Shown here: positions 1 to 6,138 of the stretch, piece after piece
Position numbering within the stretch: the stretch's first letter is position 1
Layout: every line of letters starts with the position of its first letter
Assembly (NCBI GenBank): GCA_021820025.1
Contig: JAKAEF010000037.1
Span: 1-9,151 of the forward strand
DNA from: a bacterium
Lineage (GTDB): Bacteria; Patescibacteriota; Microgenomatia; Levybacterales; UBA12049
Direction of reading: 5' to 3'
DNA length: 9,151 nucleotides
Program-made: the position numbers and the translations under genes
The notes under the pieces: model-generated
Seen by the model: only the letters and a program-made list of their open reading frames with translations
Database searches by the model: none
Told to the model about the DNA's origin: nothing

Positions 1-1
1 A

Positions 2-865
2 GGACATACTGTTGTTGCATGGAATAGATCGCCTCAACCCTTACAAGATTTACAGACAGAAGTTCAAAACAATGCAAACCTTATTCCAGCATCCACGGTT
101 AAGGATGCAATAGAAAAATTAGAATCCCCAAAAATTATCTGGCTTATGTTACCAGCTGGAGATGCAACAGAAACAATTTTGCAGGAAGTTCTTACCTATG
201 TAAATCCAGGGGATATTGTTATTGATGGAGGGAATAGTAACTACAAAGATACACAAAGAAGGTTTGAACAATTATCTCAAAGACAAATTGAATTTTTAGG
301 GATTGGTGTTTCTGGTGGAATAATTGCCGTTAAAGAGGGATATCCATTAATGGTTGGAGGAGACAGATCGGCCTATGAAACAATTAGTCCAATTTTAAAT
401 GATTTAGCAGTTCCTCATGGGGGTCATGCATATTTTGGTACAGGTGGAGCAGGGCATTTTGTAAAAATGGTTCATAATGGAATAGAGTATGGCATGATGC
501 AAGCAATTGGAGAAGGATTTGAAGTTTTAGAAAAATCAACATACAATTTTGATTTGGTAAGTGTAGCAAATCTTTGGCAAAAAGGAACAATTGTTAGCAG
601 TTTTTTAATTGACAGAGCAAAAGATGCATTAGAAAAAGATCCAAAATTATCACAATTAACAGGTATAATTGCTGCATCTGGAGAAGCAGATTGGACAATT
701 GAGGCAGCAAAAGCAGAAAATGTTTCTGTTCCAATAATTGAAGGGTCATTAGAGTATAGAAAAGAGTCCCAAACTGACGAAAAAATTCAAAATTCTTTTA
801 CCGCAAAAATGGTGAGTGCTCTTCGCCACGAATTTGGTGGCCACGAAGTTAAAAAGAAGGAATAG
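2..865 (+). CDS. gnd: 6-phosphogluconate dehydrogenase, decarboxylating (short form), 5'-truncated by window edge
   Basis: This enzyme oxidises and decarboxylates 6-phosphogluconate to ribulose 5-phosphate in the cytosolic pentose phosphate pathway. The frame is open from base 2, so 287 residues are visible. Only about the first 20-25 residues, with the Rossmann GxGxxG, should be missing. Visible motifs, numbered from the first visible residue, are: the end of the second beta strand with WNRS (7-10), where sheep 6PGDH has NRT contacting the NADP 2'-phosphate; DGGNSNY (75-81); substrate-binding SGG (104-106); and the catalytic block KMVHNGIEYG (155-164), holding the Lys, His, Asn, Glu and Tyr of the family. 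HEFGGH lies near the C-terminus. The total of about 310 residues fits the short bacterial 6PGDH class rather than the roughly 470-residue class. NADP preference is an inference from NRS only. The ATG at 146 is internal, not the start. The gene ends in TAG, 86 nt before the next gene, which has its own promoter. Confidence 0.93.
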   Translation, partial: GHTVVAWNRSPQPLQDLQTEVQNNANLIPASTVKDAIEKLESPKIIWLMLPAGDATETILQEVLTYVNPGDIVIDGGNSNYKDTQRRFEQLSQRQIEFLGIGVSGGIIAVKEGYPLMVGGDRSAYETISPILNDLAVPHGGHAYFGTGGAGHFVKMVHNGIEYGMMQAIGEGFEVLEKSTYNFDLVSVANLWQKGTIVSSFLIDRAKDALEKDPKLSQLTGIIAASGEADWTIEAAKAENVSVPIIEGSLEYRKESQTDEKIQNSFTAKMVSALRHEFGGHEVKKKE

Positions 866-902
866 ATCAGTTTTGCAGATGGGGTTTGGCCGTAAAAAAA
901 AG

Positions 903-931
903 TTGAAAAAGGTCTGAAAACTACATATACT
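903..931 (+). promoter_or_regulatory. Sigma-70-type promoter for the ALS/ALDH unit
   Basis: A -35 box TTGAAA (903-908) and a -10 box TATACT (926-931) are separated by exactly 17 nt. Transcription should start near 937-939, leaving only about 14 nt of 5' leader before the ATG at 952. No Shine-Dalgarno sequence is present in that leader. The remainder of the 866-951 gap shows no convincing terminator for the upstream gene. Confidence 0.65.
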
Positions 932-951
932 ATTTCAGCAACCTACTTTAT

Positions 952-2601
952 ATGATAAAAGCTTCTGATTTATTTGTAAAATGCTTGGAAGCAGAGGGTG
1001 TGGAATATATCTTTGGTATTCCAGGAGAAGAAAACATTGATCTGCTTGAATCTATTAGAAAGTCCTCAATAAAACTTATTGTAACCCGGCATGAACAGGC
1101 AGCCACGTTTATGGCGGCTATATATGGAAGGTTTACCGGAAAAGCAGGAGTTGCCTTATCTACACTTGGACCTGGAGCAACAAATTTAGTAACAGGAGTT
1201 GCTTATGCACAGCTGGGAGGAATGCCTCTTGTTGTTATAACTGGACAAAAACCAATAAAAAAAAGTAAACAGGGACAATTTCAGATTATTGATGTGGTTG
1301 GAATGATGAAGCCAATTACAAAATCTGCAGAACAAATTCATAGTGGAGTTAATATTCCATCAACAATTAGAAATGCATTTAAATTAGCAGAAGAAGAAAG
1401 ACCCGGTGCAGTACATTTGGAATTTCCCGAAGATATAGCAAGAGAAGAAATAGACGCAAAACCAATTACACCAATTAAAGTAAGACGTCCAGGGCCAGAC
1501 CCTAAAGCAATAGCACAAGCAGTAGAAGTTATCTCTAATGCCAAACATCCATTAATTCTTATTGCAGCAGGTGCAAATAGGAAAATGATTCATAAAAGAC
1601 TTACAGAATTTACAGAAAAAACAAAAATTCCATTTATCTCTACCCAAATGGGGAAAGGTGTTATAGATGAAAGATCTGAGCAGTATATTGGTACAGCAGC
1701 GCTTTCTCAAAGTGATTATTTACACTGTGCCTTTGACAGAGCAGATGTTGTATTAGTTATTGGGCATGATATTTATGAAAAACCACCAGCGTTTATGGGA
1801 AGTAATGTAGATAAAAAAATTATTCACATTAATTTTTATCCCGCAAAAGTAGATGATGTGTATTGTCCATCACTAGAAGTAGTAGGAGATATTGCTCATA
1901 CAATTTGGCTTTTAACAGAAAAAATTACTCCCCAAAAACAATGGGATTTTAGTTATTTTAAAAGAGTAAAAGAAGCACTACAAAAACATATTCATAGTAA
2001 AGATACAAATAATAAGTTTCCTATCCTTCCAGAAAGATTTGTTTCAGATTTAAGACAAGTGGTACCTGTTGAGGGGATTGTTACATTAGATAATGGTATG
2101 TACAAATTATGGATTTCCAGAAATTATCCAACATTTAGACAAAACGGAACTATTTTAGATAATGCGTTTGCAACAATGGGGGCAGGATTACCTGCAGCGA
2201 TTGCGGCAAAATTAGTAAAACCACATAGAAATATTATTGCAGTTGTTGGAGATGGAGGATTTATGATGAACTCTCAAGAATTAGAAACAGCAGTTAGACT
2301 AAAACTTGATTTAATTATTATCATTCTCAATGATAATGGCTATGGAATGATTAAATGGAAACAAGACAGTCAAAAATTGCCTTCTTTTGGATTAGATTTT
2401 AATAATCCTGATTTTGTTGCATATGCAAATTCCTATGGAGCAATTGGTCATAAAATAACAAAAACAGAAGATTTTGTTCCGCTTATTGAGAAGTTATTAC
2501 AAGAGAAAGGTGTGCATGTTGTTGAAGTGCCAATAGATTATTCAGAAAATGTTGAAGTATTTACCAAACAACTTGCAAAGGATGTTTGTCGAGTGATATA
2601 A
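952..2601 (+). CDS. TPP-dependent acetolactate synthase large-subunit-like enzyme
   Basis: This is a 549-aa member of the thiamine-diphosphate enzyme family that includes acetolactate synthase (2 pyruvate to acetolactate plus CO2). The N-terminal PYR domain carries FGIPGEEN (21-28) and the cofactor-activating glutamate E48 in TRHEQA. The central domain spans about 190-320. The C-terminal PP domain has DNAFATMGAGLP (403-414) and the TPP/Mg motif, GDG (433-435) to NDN (460-462). Length is normal for the family. The ATG at 952 gives the expected N-terminus, and there is no Shine-Dalgarno sequence. No regulatory small subunit, acetolactate decarboxylase or ilvC/ilvD gene is in view. It therefore may not serve branched-chain amino acid synthesis; a stand-alone catabolic ALS or another carboligase or decarboxylase is possible. 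It is followed after 9 nt by an aldehyde dehydrogenase, probably on the same transcript. The family is certain; the exact substrate is not. Confidence 0.88.
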   Translation: MIKASDLFVKCLEAEGVEYIFGIPGEENIDLLESIRKSSIKLIVTRHEQAATFMAAIYGRFTGKAGVALSTLGPGATNLVTGVAYAQLGGMPLVVITGQKPIKKSKQGQFQIIDVVGMMKPITKSAEQIHSGVNIPSTIRNAFKLAEEERPGAVHLEFPEDIAREEIDAKPITPIKVRRPGPDPKAIAQAVEVISNAKHPLILIAAGANRKMIHKRLTEFTEKTKIPFISTQMGKGVIDERSEQYIGTAALSQSDYLHCAFDRADVVLVIGHDIYEKPPAFMGSNVDKKIIHINFYPAKVDDVYCPSLEVVGDIAHTIWLLTEKITPQKQWDFSYFKRVKEALQKHIHSKDTNNKFPILPERFVSDLRQVVPVEGIVTLDNGMYKLWISRNYPTFRQNGTILDNAFATMGAGLPAAIAAKLVKPHRNIIAVVGDGGFMMNSQELETAVRLKLDLIIIILNDNGYGMIKWKQDSQKLPSFGLDFNNPDFVAYANSYGAIGHKITKTEDFVPLIEKLLQEKGVHVVEVPIDYSENVEVFTKQLAKDVCRVI

Positions 2602-2610
2602 CAAAACGAT

Positions 2611-4038
2611 ATGAATGCAAATTTTTCTAAAATATTCATAAACAATCAATGGGTAAAAACTCCCAAAACACAAGATATCTTAAGCCCTTATGACAGCAAA
2701 TTAGTAGGGACTGTTGGCATTGCAAATAAAGCACAAATGACAGAAGCAATTGTTGTTGCAAATAGGGCGTTTGAAGAAATGAAACATTTGCCAGTTTTTA
2801 AAATTGTTGATGGATTAAAAAAAATGCAGCAATACATTCAAGATAATTTTGAAGAAATTGCTCATGATTTATCAGAAGAAGCAGGGAAACCAATATCTGT
2901 TGCAAAAGCAGAAGTAAACAGGGCTCTGCATACATTTGAAGATGGTATAGAAGAAGCAAAGCGAATGTATGGAGAAACATTTACATTAGATAGACGACCA
3001 TGGGGAGAAAATAGAGAGGCAAAAGTAGAAAGATTCCCAATTGGAGTTATTGCAGCCATTACGCCATTTAATTTCCCATTAAATTTAGTGGCACACAAAG
3101 TAGTACCCGCATTAGCTAGTAAAAATACTGTTGTTGTGCGTCCAGCAACACAAACGCCTTTTAGCTCATTACATCTAGCTGCAGCATATGAACAATCTGG
3201 ACTTCCAAAAGGAGGACTTAATGTTTTGCCATCAGATTATGAAGCAGCAGATTTATTATCATCTGATTCTAAAATTAAAATGGTTAGTTTTACCGGCAGT
3301 GTTTCTGTTGGTTGGAGTATTAAGAAAAAAGCAGCAGATAAAAAAGTTGCATTAGAATTAGGAGGAAATGCAGCAGTTATTATTCATGAAGATGCACCAA
3401 ATTTAGAAAAAGCCGCATCTGCAATTGCGTTAGCAGGTTTTTCTAACGCTGGACAATCTTGTATTTCTGCACAAAGAATTTATGTTCAAGAAAAAAACTA
3501 TAAAAAGTTTGTAGAGTTGTTAAAAGAAAAAGTAGAAGAATTGATAGTAGGGAACCCACGGGATGAAAAAACGCAGGTTGCCTCTCTTATTAACAGCAAA
3601 GAAGCAGATAGAGTTATGGAATGGATTACCGAGGCAAAAAAACAAGGTGCCAGAGTGCTAACCGGCGGAACTAGAAAGGGAAATGTTATTATGCCAACAG
3701 TTTTAACAGAAACAACCTCTAAAATGAAAGTAAATTGCATGGAAATTTTTGGTCCATTGGTAACAGTAATTTCGTATAAAGAATTTGATGATGCGCTAAC
3801 AGAAGTAAATAATTCAGAATTTGGTCTTCAGGCTGGTATTTTTACCCAGAATATTAACCTTATTCACAGAGCTTATCAAACACTAGATGTTGGAGGAGTT
3901 ATTATTAACGATGTTCCAACCTATAGAATTGACCATATGCCGTATGGAGGCATAAAAAACTCGGGAGTGGGACGTGAGGGTGTTAGATATGCAATGCACG
4001 AAATGACCGAGCCTAAGCTTCTTGTTATCTCTTATTAG
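2611..4038 (+). CDS. NAD(P)-dependent aldehyde dehydrogenase (ALDH superfamily)
   Basis: This 475-aa protein is a full-length ALDH-superfamily enzyme that oxidises an aldehyde to the acid (or acyl-CoA) with NAD(P)+. Visible signatures are: ITPFNFP (150-156) with the oxyanion-hole Asn154; cofactor-loop SFTGS (226-230); ELGGN with general-base Glu249; GQSC with catalytic Cys284; and EIFGP (378-382). The C-terminus with HMPYGGIKNSGVGREG resembles the branch containing archaeal lactaldehyde dehydrogenases and non-phosphorylating glyceraldehyde-3-phosphate dehydrogenases. This resemblance is from memory and cannot fix the substrate. In the motif VVRPA, Arg177 sits where most ALDHs have the Lys that contacts the cofactor ribose or phosphate. 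The ATG lies 9 nt after the upstream TAA, with no Shine-Dalgarno, so expression probably depends on the ALS-like gene's transcript and perhaps on translation re-initiation. It ends in TAG just before the next promoter. Confidence 0.88.
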   Translation: MNANFSKIFINNQWVKTPKTQDILSPYDSKLVGTVGIANKAQMTEAIVVANRAFEEMKHLPVFKIVDGLKKMQQYIQDNFEEIAHDLSEEAGKPISVAKAEVNRALHTFEDGIEEAKRMYGETFTLDRRPWGENREAKVERFPIGVIAAITPFNFPLNLVAHKVVPALASKNTVVVRPATQTPFSSLHLAAAYEQSGLPKGGLNVLPSDYEAADLLSSDSKIKMVSFTGSVSVGWSIKKKAADKKVALELGGNAAVIIHEDAPNLEKAASAIALAGFSNAGQSCISAQRIYVQEKNYKKFVELLKEKVEELIVGNPRDEKTQVASLINSKEADRVMEWITEAKKQGARVLTGGTRKGNVIMPTVLTETTSKMKVNCMEIFGPLVTVISYKEFDDALTEVNNSEFGLQAGIFTQNINLIHRAYQTLDVGGVIINDVPTYRIDHMPYGGIKNSGVGREGVRYAMHEMTEPKLLVISY

Positions 4039-4039
4039 C

Positions 4040-4068
4040 TTGACTCGAGGCTAAATTTAGCCTATAAT
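4040..4068 (+). promoter_or_regulatory. Near-consensus sigma-70 promoter, apparently leaderless
   Basis: The -35 box TTGACT (4040-4045) and -10 box TATAAT (4063-4068) are spaced by 17 nt. The predicted start point, 6-7 nt after the -10 box, falls at 4074-4075, on or next to the A of the ATG at 4075, so the mRNA would be leaderless. An AGGAG (4069-4073) lies only one base from the ATG, too close to act as a ribosome binding site. The -35 box begins directly after the upstream gene's stop codon. Confidence 0.72.
4049..4062. promoter_or_regulatory. Perfect 14-bp palindrome inside the promoter spacer (candidate operator)
   Basis: GGCTAAATTTAGCC reads identically on both strands and occupies 14 of the 17 spacer bases, abutting the -10 box. 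A dimeric repressor bound here would block RNA polymerase. It is not followed by a T-run, so it does not look like an intrinsic terminator for the upstream gene. A similar half-site, AGCTAAATT, occurs at 4718-4726 across the -35 region of the next promoter. The operator role is inference. Confidence 0.4.
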
Positions 4069-4074
4069 AGGAGT

Positions 4075-4716
4075 ATGCAATCACGCCCTTCTCCAGAAGT
4101 ATTACAACGAGCTTTTGCTGCGTTTGCAGATGGGCAATCATCTCTTAGAGAGGCTACAGTTGCTTTCCAAGGTCCAAATTCTGTTTATGAACAACATCTT
4201 CGAGTATTTGATGTCTATCCATTACCCTTTGACCCTTCTCAAATACGCTTTCAATATCCTGATTTCCAAGCAGAATTAACAATTGCTAGAAGTAATTTAC
4301 AAAGTTTCTCTCATGGTATTGAAGCAGGACAAGATGCTGAAGTTGTTGGTAATGGATATCAGACAGCATTGGCAATAGTAGAAGTTATAAGAGCTCCATT
4401 CTATAGAAATATGAGTGAATTGCCATTGGAGCACATGTCTACTTTGTTAAATGTATTTCATAGAACAAGATTACAATTAGCGGTACTTTTATTAGAAAAT
4501 ACATCAACAGCTGCACTAACTTTATTAAATAGAAAAATTCCCGATTTGGAACGAACTTTACGATGTTTGCCCAAAGACCATGCTTTAACAATGTTAGCAT
4601 CTAGAGATATTATTGTCCGTCGTCAATTAGATAAAATCGATATAAAAATGAGGGGAAATAGGGCCGAAAGAAGAACATGGATGATGCCTGTTGCATCAAG
4701 ATTTACCAGATCATAA
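4075..4716 (+). CDS. Hypothetical arginine-rich 213-aa protein
   Basis: I do not recognise this family. The frame is open for 213 residues from an ATG placed at the predicted transcription start. The protein has no signal peptide or membrane segment and looks mostly helical, with amphipathic stretches such as residues 120-150. A basic C-terminus includes RGNRAERRTW and ends in RFTRS. Composition differs sharply from the neighbours: 22 Arg but only 4 Lys, with much Gln and Leu, whereas the flanking enzymes are Lys-rich. Arginine codons include several CGA, CGC and CGT besides AGA. This could reflect a nucleic-acid-binding role or different ancestry; neither is shown. It is flanked by its own promoter and by the promoter of the proline operon (9 bases after its TAA), so it is probably monocistronic. 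A palindrome in its promoter suggests it is repressed under some condition. That it is a real gene is supported by the promoter and by the long open frame. Confidence 0.7.
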   Translation: MQSRPSPEVLQRAFAAFADGQSSLREATVAFQGPNSVYEQHLRVFDVYPLPFDPSQIRFQYPDFQAELTIARSNLQSFSHGIEAGQDAEVVGNGYQTALAIVEVIRAPFYRNMSELPLEHMSTLLNVFHRTRLQLAVLLLENTSTAALTLLNRKIPDLERTLRCLPKDHALTMLASRDIIVRRQLDKIDIKMRGNRAERRTWMMPVASRFTRS

Positions 4717-4724
4717 AAGCTAAA

Positions 4725-4753
4725 TTGACAATTTTTGTGATTCATATTACAAT
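4725..4753 (+). promoter_or_regulatory. Strong sigma-70 promoter of the proline operon
   Basis: A perfect -35 box TTGACA (4725-4730) and a -10 box TACAAT (4748-4753) are separated by exactly 17 nt. Transcription should start near 4759-4761, directly at the base of the T-box Stem I, so the leader carries almost no extra 5' sequence. The promoter begins 9 bases after the stop codon of the preceding hypothetical gene. Confidence 0.82.
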
Positions 4754-4761
4754 ATATTAAA

Positions 4762-4793
4762 TGCGTTGATGGGGAAATTCCCACCCCTGAGCA
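4762..4793 (+). other. Minimal Stem I: kink-turn plus specifier loop (CCC)
   Basis: Hand folding gives these parts. The C-stem is UGC (4762-4764) with GCA (4791-4793), followed by a three-base bulge (4765-4767). Tandem sheared pairs G4768-A4790 and A4769-G4789 come next, then U4770-U4788. The NC-stem is GGGG (4771-4774) with CCCC (4784-4787). This is the standard kink-turn layout (UGAU opposite CUGA). The 9-nt loop 4775-4783 holds CCC (4780-4782) followed by A4783. In B. subtilis glyQS the order on this strand is specifier GGC, A, helix strand, UGAGC; here it is CCC, A, CCCC, UGAGC. No distal Stem I with the tRNA-elbow platform exists. A competing pairing of 4772-4774 with the specifier is possible. 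Confidence 0.6.
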
Positions 4794-4867
4794 GACTGCG
4801 ATGAGCAGATCCAAGTCCTAACTTGTAAAAAAAGGAAAGTATAAAGCAAGGTGGTACCACGAATAAG

Positions 4868-4915
4868 CTCGTCCTTGTTATCCAGTAAAATTGGATGACG
4901 AAGACGAGTTTTTTT
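4868..4915 (+). terminator. T-box intrinsic terminator, mutually exclusive with the antiterminator
   Basis: CUCGUC (4868-4873) pairs with GACGAG (4903-4908). The helix continues, after one C-A mismatch, as 4875-4884 with 4892-4901, closed by a 7-nt loop (4885-4891). Seven T residues follow (4909-4915). Bases 4869-4877 are shared with the antiterminator, so only one structure can form at a time. Without bound uncharged tRNA the terminator should win and stop transcription 11 nt before the rocD start codon. Confidence 0.88.
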
Positions 4916-4926
4916 GTTGCAAAATT

Positions 4927-6138
4927 ATGAAAAATACAGATACATATTATATTAATTTAGAAGACAAGTTTGGTGCACATAATTATCATCCTTTGGATGT
5001 TGTTTTGGCTCGTGGTAAAGGAGTTTGGGTTTGGGATGTAAATGGCAAAAAATACATGGATTTTTTAAGCGGATATTCTGCCGTAAGTCATGGTCATGCT
5101 CATAAAAAAATTGCAAAAGCCGCCAAAAAACAAATGGATTTGCTAACGCTTACGGGCAGAGCATTTAGAAATGATCAGTTAGGTAAATTTTGTGAAGAAT
5201 TATGTAAATTTACGGGTTTTGAAATGTTTTTGCCAATGAATTCAGGGGCAGAGGCAGTAGAGACAGCATTAAAAATTGCAAGAAAATGGGGATATACAAA
5301 AAAGGGTGTAGAAAAAGACAAAGCAGAAATTATTGCCTTTGCAAATAATTTTCACGGCAGAACAATTACCATTGTTGGCATGTCCACAGAACAACAATAT
5401 AAAGAAGGTTTTGGATCATTTCCTTCTGGTTTCAAAGTAGTTGCATATAACAATATTGAAGCAGTTAAAAAAGCAATCACAAAAAATACCGTTGCAATGC
5501 TTATAGAACCTATTCAAGGAGAAGGCGGCATTATTATTCCATCAGAGGGTTATTTAACTGCACTTAGAAAATTATGTAGAGAAAATAATATTTTGCTTAT
5601 TTTAGACGAAATCCAAACTGGTTTTGGAAGAACAGGAAAATTATTTGCCTTTCAACATGAAACAGTCGCAAAGCCAGACATGTTAATTGTTGGAAAAGCA
5701 TTGGGAGGGGGATATTATCCTGTTTCAGGAGTTTTATCATCTAGAGAAATTATGAGTGTTATTAAACCGGGTGATCATGGAAGTACTTTTGGGGGAAATC
5801 CTTTAGCCGCTGCTATTGGAAGAGCCTCAATTGCTGTTATGAAAGAAGAAAAAATGGTAGAAAACAGTAAAAAAATGGGAGACTATTTACTAAAACAACT
5901 GAAAACAATTAAAAGTAAATGGATTAAAGAAATTAGAGGTAAAGGATTATTTATTGGTGTTGAATTAATTCCAGAATCTGGTGGTGCAAGAAAGTTTTGT
6001 GAAGCATTAGCTAAGATTGGCATTTTATCAAAAGAAACACATGATATGGTTATTCGTTTTGCACCGCCTTTAATAATTACAAAATCAGAAATAGATTTTG
6101 CAATTAAAAAAATAAAAAAAGTATTGGAGACAAAATAA
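4927..6138 (+). CDS. rocD: Ornithine aminotransferase (ornithine-oxo-acid transaminase)
   Basis: This PLP enzyme transfers the delta-amino group of ornithine to 2-oxoglutarate. It yields glutamate and glutamate-5-semialdehyde, which cyclises to pyrroline-5-carboxylate. The 403-aa protein is a complete class-III aminotransferase. It shows GAHNYHPLDVVLARGKG (16-32) and SGYSAVSHGHAH (48-59), both typical of ornithine aminotransferases. It also has SGAEA (106-110), FHGRT (142-146), EPIQGEGG (194-201), LDEIQTGFGRTGK (226-238), PLP-lysine K257 in VGKALGGG, and STFGGNP (286-292). The ATG at 4927 is chosen because the protein then begins at the usual family position. An in-frame TTG at 4891 lies inside the terminator hairpin and would add only 12 odd residues. 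There is no Shine-Dalgarno sequence; the start lies 11 nt beyond the terminator T-run. proC follows with a 1-nt overlap and encodes the next pathway step, supporting ornithine as substrate over other amino donors. Confidence 0.9.
   Translation: MKNTDTYYINLEDKFGAHNYHPLDVVLARGKGVWVWDVNGKKYMDFLSGYSAVSHGHAHKKIAKAAKKQMDLLTLTGRAFRNDQLGKFCEELCKFTGFEMFLPMNSGAEAVETALKIARKWGYTKKGVEKDKAEIIAFANNFHGRTITIVGMSTEQQYKEGFGSFPSGFKVVAYNNIEAVKKAITKNTVAMLIEPIQGEGGIIIPSEGYLTALRKLCRENNILLILDEIQTGFGRTGKLFAFQHETVAKPDMLIVGKALGGGYYPVSGVLSSREIMSVIKPGDHGSTFGGNPLAAAIGRASIAVMKEEKMVENSKKMGDYLLKQLKTIKSKWIKEIRGKGLFIGVELIPESGGARKFCEALAKIGILSKETHDMVIRFAPPLIITKSEIDFAIKKIKKVLETK
6126..6129 (+). promoter_or_regulatory. Shine-Dalgarno site for proC
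   Basis: GGAG lies 8 nt before the proC ATG, inside the end of rocD. It is the clearest ribosome binding site in the window; the other starts lack one at normal spacing. Together with the TAATG stop/start overlap it suggests translational coupling of rocD and proC. Confidence 0.55.

Larger units (their letters stand above)
4760..4915 (+). ncRNA. Proline-type T-box riboswitch leader with a shortened Stem I
   Basis: T-box leaders sense the ratio of uncharged to charged tRNA and control transcription termination. The hallmark T-box sequence AAGGTGGTACCACG is at 4848-4861. It folds into the canonical antiterminator: helix A1 pairs 4847-4851 with 4873-4877, a 7-nt bulge UGGUACC occupies 4852-4858, and helix A2 pairs 4859-4862 with 4869-4872. 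The bulge UGGU matches a tRNA 3' end of ACCA, as expected for the discriminator A of bacterial tRNA-Pro. Upstream elements are a short Stem I (4762-4793), a CUGC/GCAG hairpin (4796-4808, loop GAUGA) and a CAAGU/ACUUG hairpin (4812-4825, loop CCUA) in the Stem III position. The whole leader, about 155 nt, is short for the class. The specifier is read as CCC (Pro) at 4780-4782. The genes downstream are all proline-related, which fits. T-box identity is strong; details of Stem I and the specifier are inferred by hand folding. Confidence 0.9.

Noticed and set aside
146..148. ATG as start of the 6-phosphogluconate dehydrogenase
   Set aside because: The same frame is open upstream to base 2 and encodes the second beta strand with WNRS, so this Met is internal and the gene is cut by the window edge.
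821..848. Inverted repeat near the end of the 6-phosphogluconate dehydrogenase gene (CTTCG...CGAAG with inner CCAC/GTGG)
   Set aside because: It encodes the conserved LRHEFGGHE segment, is bulged, and has no following T-run, so it is not a credible terminator.
4783..4785. ACC (threonine) or CCA as the T-box specifier instead of CCC
   Set aside because: ACC would overlap the NC helix strand and does not fit the proline genes. CCA (4781-4783) would also be proline but takes the base that aligns with the conserved purine after the specifier.
4891..4926. In-frame TTG that would extend ornithine aminotransferase by 12 residues
   Set aside because: It lies in the loop and 3' arm of the T-box terminator hairpin. 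The extension is not family-like, and the ATG at 4927 gives a standard N-terminus.
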